Of a DNA stretch of 64,000 nt, positions 1-7,469 are shown piece by piece (the stretch's first letter is position 1; the number at the start of each line of letters is the position of its first letter). The position numbers were made by a program, and so were the translations under genes. The stretch is taken from positions 1-64,000 of the forward strand of contig NZ_JAGIPX010000003.1 in the NCBI RefSeq assembly GCF_017814945.1. Direction: 5' to 3'. The DNA comes from Paraburkholderia sp. LEh10 (lineage in GTDB: Bacteria; Pseudomonadota; Gammaproteobacteria; Burkholderiales; Burkholderiaceae). The notes beneath the pieces were generated by a model. It saw nothing but the letters and a program-made list of their open reading frames with translations. It did not search any database and was not told where the DNA came from.

Positions 1-20
1 TGCCTGCGGCGCATGGTCGA

Positions 21-401
21 GTGTTTAACTCAACCTTGCGCCGCCGTCTGGTGTCGGATTTACGCCGCCGCCAACACGCTCACGAACTCGGGGCGATTTA
101 TCTTCACCGACCCGCTGCAACGATCTTTAAGGACCTTACGCGAGCACCGCATCGGTTGCCCCCCTCGATTAAGATCCCGGGACGGCGCGGACGTCTTTGG
201 CTCGAGTCAATAGTTGTCGATTGGTTGAGAGACCATCTAGAGGCCGCACAAGAAGTTGGCGGCAGCAAGTCTGCAACGACGATCGTCCGTACAATCGCAG
301 CGCCCTCCCGCAGCGTTTCGAACAATCCTCGACGGCAGGTCGGCCGACCGACGAAACGACAGCAGCTTGAACGTCTGGCAGTGGCGCGGGAGGGCAGATG
401 A
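21..401 (+). CDS. Small AlpA-like helix-turn-helix DNA-binding protein
   Basis: This 126-residue basic protein has a central stretch (about residues 40-75, LPPSIKIPGRRGRLWLES) that looks like the AlpA/excisionase-type winged helix, in which a Leu-Pro-Pro turn is followed by a short basic wing and WL. Its tail is basic and rich in Arg and Lys. The stop overlaps the ATG of the TrfA-like initiator by 4 bp (ATGA), so the two are almost certainly co-translated, and it may regulate replication. The start given is a GTG at 21. The frame stays open to the left edge, so the true start may lie outside the window. The family assignment rests on pattern resemblance only. Confidence 0.6.
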   Translation: MFNSTLRRRLVSDLRRRQHAHELGAIYLHRPAATIFKDLTRAPHRLPPSIKIPGRRGRLWLESIVVDWLRDHLEAAQEVGGSKSATTIVRTIAAPSRSVSNNPRRQVGRPTKRQQLERLAVAREGR

Positions 402-1459
402 ACTCCCTGAATGAGCAGATCCTGCCACTGGTTGACGGGGGCGTTCGCCCGCGCCCTTCGCATCGTCAACCGATAAGTGACATGCATGCGTGCGCCGTTG
501 TAGACCGCTGCACGTGTCGCGAGCAGGAGGCGGCAGGTTCGCGGAAGTCTGCGGCTGACATCATCTTCGCGCATTCGCCAGAGATCGTGCAGCGGTCGAT
601 TGCGCAACAGGACAAGCAGGCTGCGCACCGAGCAAAGCTGGACGCGGCTATAGCTGAGAGCGTAGCCAACCAACAGCTATCGCTCCCTTTCTGGCCTGCG
701 AAGTTCCGTGCGCTGCCGAACGAAGTTTTCCGATCGGCTCTCTTCAACGCACGCAATAAATCCAGGAAACGCGAGTACCTGAAAGAGCGTGAAATCTACG
801 TCATCGGTGACGGTCGGATCACTTACACGGGTGAAGAGCTACGGCAGGATGATGAAACGGTCTGGCTTCAGCTGATTCAGCTCGCCAAGTGCCAGCCACT
901 TGGCGAAAACGTGCGGTTCACCGCACGCTCCTTTCTCCTGGCGATCGGATGGCCGGTCAAAAGCCAAAGCTATACCCGTTTGCGCGATTGCTTGACGCGT
1001 ATGCAAGCCACGTCGCTGCAAGTGATAGTAAAGCGCCTCGACGACAGCAATGAAAAAGGCGAGGAAGACGGCAAGGCGATGTCGATGATCCCAGCGTTCG
1101 AGTGGCGCGACCCTCGTACCGGTGCGCCACTCAAACAGTACAGGGTGCAATTGGCCTCGCAACTGGTCGACCTGTACGGCGGAAAGGGCTATTTCACCCG
1201 AGTCGAGTGGGCGCAGCGGCTCGATCTACCGCCTGGCCTCGCAACATGGCTACATGGCTACTTTGCCAGTCATGAAGTGCCGTTTCCTATCAAGCTGGGG
1301 ACCATCAAGGCAGGGGCCGGGCTGACAACTACGACGCAGAAGCATCTGCGCGAACTCGCCAAAGCCGCCCTGAATGAGCTCAAGCGGGTCAGGTTTCTGA
1401 AAGACTGGTCCCTTAGTCCGGACGACCTTGTGAAGGTCGAGCGACTGCATGACCTTTGA
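398..1459 (+). CDS. trfA: TrfA-family plasmid replication initiator
   Basis: The protein has 353 residues, about the length of RK2 TrfA (382). From about residue 98 it follows the TrfA pattern closely: LPFWPAKFRALPNEVFRSAL, then ALFNARNK, ITYTGEELRQDD and VWLQL. The C-terminal winged-helix half contains YFASHEVPFPIKL, as in RK2 TrfA. TrfA binds iterons as a monomer, opens the origin and recruits the host helicase. The iteron array begins inside the last codons of this gene, which supports the call. The first roughly 95 residues are variable and could serve in inter-subunit contact. An active plasmid initiator inside an integrated element suggests an excised replicating form, or a captured plasmid. 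Confidence 0.9.
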   Translation: MNSLNEQILPLVDGGVRPRPSHRQPISDMHACAVVDRCTCREQEAAGSRKSAADIIFAHSPEIVQRSIAQQDKQAAHRAKLDAAIAESVANQQLSLPFWPAKFRALPNEVFRSALFNARNKSRKREYLKEREIYVIGDGRITYTGEELRQDDETVWLQLIQLAKCQPLGENVRFTARSFLLAIGWPVKSQSYTRLRDCLTRMQATSLQVIVKRLDDSNEKGEEDGKAMSMIPAFEWRDPRTGAPLKQYRVQLASQLVDLYGGKGYFTRVEWAQRLDLPPGLATWLHGYFASHEVPFPIKLGTIKAGAGLTTTTQKHLRELAKAALNELKRVRFLKDWSLSPDDLVKVERLHDL

Positions 1460-1558
1460 CCGACCGAAGTATGACTTTTGGCCGACCGGCTGTGACCTTT
1501 GACCGACTGGAGTATGACCTTTGACCGGCCGGAGTATGACCTTTGGCCGGCGTGTGAT
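1449..1558 (+). repeat. Five iterons (22-bp period), replication origin oriV
   Basis: Five direct copies of a sequence close to TATGACCTTTGACCGACCGG begin at about 1449, 1471, 1492, 1514 and 1536. The spacings are 22, 21, 22 and 22 bp, two helical turns. The first copy overlaps the trfA stop codon. RK2-type iterons are also about 17 bp in a 22-bp period and are bound by TrfA, so this array next to a TrfA gene is read as the origin. The last copy is degenerate after GGCCGG. Confidence 0.88.
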
Positions 1559-1599
1559 CTCTTCAAATCCGTTCTGAACAAGGCTAAGCGGCCGGTTTC

Positions 1600-1665
1600 G
1601 GCAACCCCTAACCGTTTACTAACCTCTCTTTAACCGTAAACCGTCCTCGCGCTGTGGAAAAGCTA
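1600..1665 (+). other. A+T-richer segment with DnaA-box-like site beside the iterons
   Basis: Just after the iterons the sequence becomes locally A+T-rich, with two related pieces (AACCGTTTACTAACC and TTAACCGTAAACCG). A TGTGGAAAA at 1653-1661 is close to the reverse of the DnaA box TTATCCACA. An AT-rich opening region plus a DnaA box beside iterons is standard for this origin class. The DnaA match is imperfect. Confidence 0.4.
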
Positions 1666-2581
1666 CGGACAACTCGGCAGAGAATTTCGCGTCGGCTTAC
1701 TTCGCACCGCCATGGAACGGAACAAGTGCGCGCCTGCGACGCGTGATTAGCCGCTATGTGAAATACCGACGGTCAACATTCGCCCAGCCGGATTGCCCGG
1801 CCCGAAGGGCCGGTCGGCATTCCACCGCCCTACGGGCGGCGGTGCCCGTGCGCCTCAATCCGGGCTCTTGGCACTCGCGTTGCCCAATCATCGATCAACG
1901 GCTCGGGCTTGCAGAGAGGGGCTTATGGTTGGCCGTCGTTCTCGCTATGGCAAGCCGCATCGCGGCGCGTCAGGCCGAAGGCGAGGCTCGCGGGGAGCCG
2001 GTGGGCGGGAGCGGGACGCCGGCTACGAAGCCGGCGCTGTCCACGCCCTTGCGGTGTGGGCAGCGCTCCCGTCCACGGGCGGGCGCGGGATCCGTCACTG
2101 CGGCGCGAATCGATGGTTTTGACTGGGGCGATGATAGGTATTCGAGCACCGAGCTGCCGCGTTCTGTCGGGCGCGACCAAATAACCTCAGCACAATGCGA
2201 AAAACGTAGTATCCGCATCTGTTAGTTAGCGCTCTTTTCGCAGCTGCAATGAGAACCGTCAATCGAGTTCGCGCTACGGCCATGTCACCTTCCATCTGCC
2301 GCAGAGCTTCGGCGTCAAAGCCCGGACATCGCCACCCAGCGCCCATTGGCCTTCGCATCGGGACTCCACTTTTTATGCCGTTTGAGACGTGCATCTTTTC
2401 ACTACCGTCGCCGACTATCTCTCTTATACTGGCGGGCGGAATTTAAGGCTGCTGCCAGCGTTGCGATTCCATTTGCGCGGGCTCTTGACGACTGGTATGG
2501 ATTCGCATCTGGAATCCGTCGGACATCGTATGCCGTCTGAGCATGCTTTTACCCAAAAAGAAGATGGTCTGAGAGACAGAC
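1666..2581. other. Long gap without a convincing gene
   Basis: About 900 bases separate the origin from the next gene. Several overlapping open frames exist on both strands, but none has a ribosome site, a recognisable protein pattern or a consistent codon bias. The stretch holds short GC-rich inverted repeats, for example CCGCC-CTAC-GGGCGG near 1827-1841 and GCCGGC-TACGAA-GCCGGC near 2020-2036. It also holds one copy of the recurring 18-bp motif (minus orientation). It could contain transfer-origin or partition sites, but I cannot identify one. Confidence 0.5.
2171..2188 (-). repeat. Recurring 18-bp motif, copy 1
   Basis: On the minus strand this reads GAGGTTATTTGGTCGCGC, identical to the copies at 6226-6243 and 6914-6931 and one base different from 11465-11482. 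All four lie in gaps between gene modules. The role is unknown. It could be an operator for an element-wide regulator or a recombination site. Confidence 0.7.
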
Positions 2582-3667
2582 ATGACAGAAGCACAATTAA
2601 AAGTAATGGGGCTTGTCGCCGACCTGCGCCGAGTGACGAAATGGGGGCGGATGAGTGCTTATGCTAGCGCGAATGGGCTTCCTGTTACTCGCACATGGGA
2701 TCCGTTTTTGGCGGGGCTGCTGGAAAGCAACACCACTGACGCCACATTGAACAAGGTTACCGCAAAGCTCCAAGAGTTCTACATGGCGCAGCTGTTGGCG
2801 GGCGACCGGGTCGTAACGTTCTTCGAGCCTCATCCGGACTTCAAGGGCCGAATTTATGACCTCGCACGAAAGGCGGTCGCTCCCGTCAGCCCCGTTTCGA
2901 AAAGCTTCCCCTCATTGATTCCCGAGGCGCGGGTTAAATCGGACGTGCCTGGGGTCCCAACGTTTGCGGGGAGTGTGAAGCATCCGGACGGTCGGATTGC
3001 GTTATTTTTCTTATCTGGTCGTTATGTCGAAGAGCGCGACAAATACAAGCGGGACGAAGTTTCCGCCGCCGTGCGTGACGCCTTTCAAGACTACGATGAA
3101 TTTATCGCTATAAAACTTCGCTTCAAGCAGTGTATGGATAGCATCGTCGTGTCGCCCGATTGTTCGGTTCAAATTCGGCTAGATTTGCCGACGCTGACGA
3201 ACATGGACTATGCGGAAATTTGCGCAAAGACTCTGCTCCAGCACTTCCACGCGCACTTTTCCGGGCCGAAGGGCGAGCCAATCCTTGGCGAGCGCCAAAA
3301 TTTGTTTAGGGCGATAGATAAAATCTATCAAAAAAAGGGGCTGGGTCGCGTCAGTGAGCTGGGTTTTGAAACGCCGACGGATTCGGTCAAGGTCGAGAAG
3401 ATGCGAGACAAGACTTCGGACCTGCGCGAGGAGTTGTATCATAAAGCTGGAAAAGCAGGCCTCGGAGGCTTGGCAGAAATAGTCCCCTATCGGCTGGCGG
3501 TGCGCTTCCCGTCTACAGTCCACGGCGCTATGGTCGAACTCATGCTGCCGGGATCATTCAGGGAGCTTGCAAAGCCTTCGCAGCGGCTGGAAGTCGCGGC
3601 GATCAGCGGGTGCATCTCCGAAGTCGACTTTGAGAATGCCGTGCAGACCCTTCTTGGGCATGTTTGA
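2582..3667 (+). CDS. Protein of unknown function, first gene of a three-gene accessory operon
   Basis: I do not recognise this 361-residue protein. It has no signal peptide or membrane segment and looks cytosolic. Several patches are mixed-charge helical (for example about residues 255-295, rich in K, E and R). It has no visible nucleotide-binding or nuclease motif. The base composition is lower in GC than the flanking chromosome and codon use is less biased, suggesting recent acquisition. Its last codons overlap the start of the next gene, whose own end overlaps a PD-(D/E)xK nuclease gene, so the three are probably made together. In that setting it may be a sensor or specificity subunit of a nuclease defence system, which is inference from context only. 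Confidence 0.75.
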   Translation: MTEAQLKVMGLVADLRRVTKWGRMSAYASANGLPVTRTWDPFLAGLLESNTTDATLNKVTAKLQEFYMAQLLAGDRVVTFFEPHPDFKGRIYDLARKAVAPVSPVSKSFPSLIPEARVKSDVPGVPTFAGSVKHPDGRIALFFLSGRYVEERDKYKRDEVSAAVRDAFQDYDEFIAIKLRFKQCMDSIVVSPDCSVQIRLDLPTLTNMDYAEICAKTLLQHFHAHFSGPKGEPILGERQNLFRAIDKIYQKKGLGRVSELGFETPTDSVKVEKMRDKTSDLREELYHKAGKAGLGGLAEIVPYRLAVRFPSTVHGAMVELMLPGSFRELAKPSQRLEVAAISGCISEVDFENAVQTLLGHV

Positions 3668-4082
3668 TTCCCTGATGAACAGACACCAAGCAATCGAGCA
3701 CGTTCAATCCGTTTGGGCACAAGCCCCGACGGGTGCTCTTTGCATTGCCGTGCTAGACCTGATTGCGGAAGGTGTCCTCAAGCGGCTGACGTTCGGTCAA
3801 CTCGATAGACTTGCAGCCAAGACTGACGCGCAGGAAGCCGATATAGCGAGAGCGATTCAGTACCTTACCGGCCACGACCTCCATCTTCTCGATATGCAGT
3901 TCGAGTTCATCGACGATGAAGATGAGGTGTTTTATTTCGACGCAAACGCGCTCGATGCCGCTCGGCGTGAGGGCGAACTAAATCACCCAGAAACAGGCGA
4001 TCCGATAGAAAACTACGAGGATCGCGTGTTCGTAACGTTTGTGCCGTCGCCGTTGGCAAAGGAAATCGTCGCCAATGAGTGA
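3660..4082 (+). CDS. Small acidic protein of unknown function, middle gene of the three-gene operon
   Basis: The product is 140 residues from the ATG at 3660, which overlaps the previous stop by 8 bp. A second in-frame ATG at 3675 would give 135 residues. Neither start has a strong ribosome site, consistent with translational coupling. The N-terminal half looks helical and could be a small winged helix (TFGQLDRLAAKTDAQEADIA). A very acidic patch (FEFIDDEDEVFYFDANAL) follows. Acidic partners of this kind often inhibit or scaffold nucleases, but no family is recognised. The gene overlaps the following nuclease gene by 8 bp. Confidence 0.7.
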   Translation: MFDSLMNRHQAIEHVQSVWAQAPTGALCIAVLDLIAEGVLKRLTFGQLDRLAAKTDAQEADIARAIQYLTGHDLHLLDMQFEFIDDEDEVFYFDANALDAARREGELNHPETGDPIENYEDRVFVTFVPSPLAKEIVANE

Positions 4083-4740
4083 AATTGCTTTCGTTTTGCC
4101 GGCAGACGATTCAGGTCGTAAAGTTAGTGTAAAGGCATTTGAGGCTGTTATGCGGTTGGCTGTCGGCGGGGATCGGATATTGCGCCGAGTAACCACGGAA
4201 ACGTATGAGGAGTTCGTCGAACTGCTTTACGAAGACTTAGACCAAATTCTTGGCGACCTAGAAGACCGAAAAAAGTATTTCGCCGAGGCGAGCGAGGATC
4301 AAATTTCGGACGCGATCATTAGCGACCTCAAGCGCTTTGGATATTCGGCGCATCATGACAAGGACACAAACGGGCACGTCGATATAACGGTCGAGTGCAG
4401 GCACAAGCAAGGCTTCAGTTGGCTCGGAGAAGCAAAGCTCGACAGGGGGCCAAAATATTGCTTTGGCGGCTTGGAGCAGTTGACTACGCGTTACAGCACT
4501 GCACGTAAAAACGCCGATCGCGGCGGGATGCTGATTTATAACAGGGACTACGACAACGCGAACAATCGGATGCAGCAATGGGCGGATCACCTGACGAACG
4601 ACCATGGTATTGCTTGCGATATGAACGATGCTGGCCGTCCGGGCTTGGCGTTCTCGACTGCCGAGGCGCATAAAGGTACGGGTCTTCCTTATTACATCAG
4701 GCACATGTTTTTGCATTTGCATCATGATCCGCAGAAGTGA
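4075..4740 (+). CDS. PD-(D/E)xK-type nuclease, third gene of the three-gene operon
   Basis: This 221-residue protein carries a restriction-endonuclease-like core. D103 lies in GHVDITVE and E119-A-K121 in WLGEAKLD, giving D-x15-ExK. A following helix has the GGLEQL and TTRYS pattern common in Mrr-like and restriction-like nucleases. Upstream, residues 60-100 form a helical lead with DLKRFGYSAHHD, typical of the first helix and strand of this fold. It should cleave DNA or RNA with a divalent metal. The start at 4075 overlaps the previous gene, and a longer in-frame start at 4039 would lie well inside it and is less likely. With its two partners it is a plausible defence module. The target is unknown. 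Confidence 0.75.
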   Translation: MSEIAFVLPADDSGRKVSVKAFEAVMRLAVGGDRILRRVTTETYEEFVELLYEDLDQILGDLEDRKKYFAEASEDQISDAIISDLKRFGYSAHHDKDTNGHVDITVECRHKQGFSWLGEAKLDRGPKYCFGGLEQLTTRYSTARKNADRGGMLIYNRDYDNANNRMQQWADHLTNDHGIACDMNDAGRPGLAFSTAEAHKGTGLPYYIRHMFLHLHHDPQK

Positions 4741-4922
4741 CCAAGTCGAGCGCAGCCGAGAGCCCCGCGCGTACGACAGCACAAGAGCCGACCGGTGTTT
4801 CCGGCCATCAAGACGTGATGACATATATTCGTGACCCTGTCGGCAAAGTCAGAACTGGCTAGGCGACGCACCAACCGATCTGGCTTTCCGGTACGATACG
4901 GGCCACGGTTGATCCACAAATT

Positions 4923-5672
4923 ATGAAAACAATGGCAAAACCAAAATCCCACACCTTATTTCACTTCACGTCGAATCTCGACATTTTGAAGAGCATCCTT
5001 TCTACTGGCCTTCAGCCGCGTTATGCAGTCGAAGACCTATCATGGCTGACTGGAAAGGCGAAGCTTGTTGCCTATCCAATGATCTGTTTCTGCGATATCC
5101 CGTTAGGACGAATTGAGAATCATGTGGACTCCTACGGTTCGTACGGCATCGGAATGTCAAAAGAGTGGGCGATACGTAACCAACTCAATCCCGTGATATA
5201 TCTGTCAGATCAGAGTTTGCTTCGCGATAAGGTCGAGAACCTCTTTACTTATGTAAAAGAACACACATCTCCGTCTGAAGACGAAGCTAAAGCGGCGCGC
5301 TGGGACGTGCTTCGGCTGCTCCAATACGTAAAGCCGCTAGAGGGCACGATGATGCTCAAAGGGGCTGAAGTTCATGCCGAGTTTTATCAAGAGTCTGAGT
5401 GGCGGTATGTGCTGCAGAAGAAGGAGATAGATCATCTGCTGTGGGGACCGTTTGATGATCCCACTGTGAGAAACGCAGCCAATGAAACGACGAAAGGTCA
5501 TGAACTGAAATTCAATCCTGACGATATTCGGTATCTGTTTGTCGCGAAAGATGCGGATATTCCCCCGCTTGTAGATTTCATAAATACAGAACTCGATGAC
5601 TTCAAGGCAGGTGAAATGAAAATCCTTTTGTCCAGAATAGTTTCGCTGGAAAGCTTGGCGCACGACCTTTGA
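4923..5672 (+). CDS. AbiGi-family abortive infection protein
   Basis: The protein has 249 residues. Its N-terminal half fits the AbiGi family: an LFHFTSNLDILKSIL opening, a GLQPRYAVED segment, MICFCDIPL, then a GSYGIGMSKEWA stretch and NPVIYL. AbiGi is one half of the lactococcal AbiG phage-resistance pair. The usual partner AbiGii is not seen here, so this copy stands alone or pairs with something unrecognised. The fold is thought to resemble ADP-ribosyltransferase-like or RES-like domains, which I state cautiously. The base composition is low in GC, like the preceding three genes, so all four may have arrived together. It is separated from them by 182 bp and probably has its own promoter. 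Confidence 0.75.
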   Translation: MKTMAKPKSHTLFHFTSNLDILKSILSTGLQPRYAVEDLSWLTGKAKLVAYPMICFCDIPLGRIENHVDSYGSYGIGMSKEWAIRNQLNPVIYLSDQSLLRDKVENLFTYVKEHTSPSEDEAKAARWDVLRLLQYVKPLEGTMMLKGAEVHAEFYQESEWRYVLQKKEIDHLLWGPFDDPTVRNAANETTKGHELKFNPDDIRYLFVAKDADIPPLVDFINTELDDFKAGEMKILLSRIVSLESLAHDL

Positions 5673-6387
5673 AAGTTCACTGGTGGCCGACCCCGACGTC
5701 GGTCGCGCCGTCTTGCCCCTACCTTGGATCATACGAGGCGGCAATCCTAAGAATTGGACGCGGCGCGATCCAATGCCTTGAATACCGAAGCGCTTGAGTC
5801 ATCCTTCGCCGATGTCCGATTCAACGGGCAGAGTGTTTGCGGCGCGAGGACGCAGCGAAACGGATCCGCCTACACTGAAGGAACCGTCGGACGCACTCGC
5901 AAGTGCGGGCCCTCTTCGCCACACATGATTCAACCCGAAATGCGGGTGCCCAAAAACGCACGGCGGCAGCCGCCATCAATTGTTCCACGGAAGAATTTGA
6001 AACTGCTGTAAACCCGCGTCGCTGAATGCTTTACGGGCGATGAAGCCAGGATGTTCCACGGGCCATCGAGTGGCTTCGCCCCTTGACGTTGCAACGGTGA
6101 CATAACAGCGCTTATGTCAGATTAGGGTGGCTGATGATCAAAGAAATGACGTTGTACGTAATCGTGAGTCGGTGTCACAGAGCGACGACGGGTTGACGAG
6201 CGGAGCGGCATTTGGATCGCTTGGTGAGGTTATTTGGTCGCGCTTACCGCAATCGCTCCGATCAGGTCATGCAGACCCTGTTGCGATATCGGGTCCGTCG
6301 AGGCAGTATTTGCACTGGTTGAATCGAGATTGGGCCACGGCGGTCGCGAAGTAACGCGCCGTCGATAACACTACGGGAGTCCCGGTC
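5673..6387. other. Gap of about 700 bases with one copy of the 18-bp motif
   Basis: I see no convincing gene. A frame at 6127-6354 is open, but it runs through the recurring motif and has no family pattern. An inverted repeat sits near 5692-5703 (CCCCGACGTCGG). The motif copy at 6226-6243 is the only clearly meaningful feature. The GC content rises again compared with the preceding accessory genes. Confidence 0.5.
6226..6243 (+). repeat. Recurring 18-bp motif, copy 2
   Basis: GAGGTTATTTGGTCGCGC, identical to copies 1 and 3. It lies 145 bp before the coiled-coil gene at 6388 and points toward it. Confidence 0.7.
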
Positions 6388-6756
6388 ATGCCGGAGTTTG
6401 ATCGTTACACGCTTGGTCTCGCCCAGCGCAACCAGCGGATCGCCGACCACAACAGGCAAGTTGCTGACCAAAATAGGCAGGTTGCCGATCACAACAGGAA
6501 CGCCGTCGATCAGTGGATCGCCTACGCGGACAAACTCAAGGCCAAGCTCTCAACCGTCGAGCGAGAGCGAGACGCCCTGCGTCAGCAGCTGGAGGCCATG
6601 CAGGCACGGACGGCCGCGCTCGATGGCCTCCAGGACAAGATGGCGGCCGAACTTGCAAAGGTCAGCCCATCGAACCCGCTCGTGTCCCAGGAGCACCGGA
6701 ACATCATTATCGAGACCGCTTTGACCATGGCGCGCGCACCGCAGATGCAGCTATGA
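6388..6756 (+). CDS. Small coiled-coil protein with exact heptad repeats
   Basis: The product is 122 residues. Residues 13-40 contain four tandem seven-residue units, RNQRIADHN, RQVADQN, RQVADHN and RNAVDQW, almost identical at the DNA level. A second coiled-coil stretch follows (about residues 45-85, rich in K, E, R and L). The C-terminal 30 residues are non-repetitive. No enzyme motif is seen. Short coiled-coil proteins on plasmids are often partition, entry-exclusion or DNA-binding accessory factors, but the function here is unknown. The start has a plausible upstream purine stretch (CACTACGGGAG). Confidence 0.7.
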   Translation: MPEFDRYTLGLAQRNQRIADHNRQVADQNRQVADHNRNAVDQWIAYADKLKAKLSTVERERDALRQQLEAMQARTAALDGLQDKMAAELAKVSPSNPLVSQEHRNIIIETALTMARAPQMQL

Positions 6757-6913
6757 AGCTGCATCGCAGCGAGTACCTTTGCTGGTTGCCCTCTATCGGC
6801 GTGAAAACAGCCCCGTGGTGCCCTTGGTGACGGTCGGCGAGAGTCGTGGGGCCGGCGAGTTAGGCGAACGGTCCAAAGGCCCGAAAGTTCTCGCTCCATC
6901 CTGGCCGTCGATC

Positions 6914-6931
6914 GAGGTTATTTGGTCGCGC
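6914..6931 (+). repeat. Recurring 18-bp motif, copy 3
   Basis: GAGGTTATTTGGTCGCGC, identical to copies 1 and 2, preceded by CGTCGATC and followed by CTGTCGGG. It lies upstream of the helicase-ankyrin gene. Confidence 0.7.
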
Positions 6932-7106
6932 CTGTCGGGTAGAGGCTCGAAACCAAAGACGAAGTGTTGCGATGGACTGAAGCTTTGGAAAAGCGCGGCC
7001 CCCGAGTTCGCATCGGATCTGCCGCCTGTCGTGAGTTCGTTAGCGGAAACGGGACGTAGCCCGCACGTCGAGGCAAACAACGAAACGCTCGCGCAACGAC
7101 AATAAA

Positions 7107-7126
7107 GCCCACCGATGGCGGGCCTT
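7107..7126 (+). terminator. Stem-loop after 7105, terminator-like
   Basis: GCCCACC, a GAT loop and GGCGGGC form a seven-base stem with one mismatch, followed only by CTTA. It resembles the better hairpin at 12072-12090 (GGCCCGTC-GAT-GACGGGCC), with the same GAT loop. The weak U tract makes termination uncertain. Confidence 0.4.
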
Positions 7127-7469
7127 ATGCGTTCACGGTTAAACATCTGTCCGTGGAAGCGGAGCGGGCAAAGCTGGTGCGGTTGGTGCAACTGTTTTCG
7201 GAGAACATCGACTGAAAACGGGTATTGGTATTCTGCGGTTGATTTGTCATTGTGCGGCGCAGTGAAAGCGCTGGGGTGAAAGCGGCTGCCAGGGCGTCGC
7301 AGAACGGCCAGGAGCCGTCATTCAGTATGAGCAAATCGTCAGTCATAGGGCGTCCGGTGCATGTCGGATAACTGCCGTTCAAGACCGGAAAACTTGTTAT
7401 AGAAGTTGGCAGGCCACACGACCATGAGAGAATTCTTGCTCTTGCACTTGTTCTCATCCTCGTCGCCTC

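Larger units (their letters stand above)
6757..7469. other. Gap of about 700 bases with motif copy, hairpin and a possible coding remnant
   Basis: A frame open at 6779-7105 has no family match and contains the 18-bp motif, but it ends exactly before a hairpin, so it may be real. After the hairpin, about 7129-7215 reads as a coherent C-terminal piece (AFTVKHLSVEAERAKLVRLV, then QLFSENID and a stop) with no start, likely a remnant of a lost gene. The rest, up to the helicase gene, shows nothing clear. Confidence 0.4.

Noticed and set aside
1449..1558. Possible CRISPR array
   Set aside because: The unit is 22 bp with no unique spacers and sits beside trfA, so it is an iteron array. No CRISPR array or cas gene is seen in the window.
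1743..2225. Overlapping frames near 1743-2225
   Set aside because: Several frames are open at once because of high GC. No ribosome site or protein pattern supports any of them.
6127..6354. 75-residue frame
   Set aside because: No family pattern. It runs through the recurring 18-bp motif, which is better explained as a DNA site.
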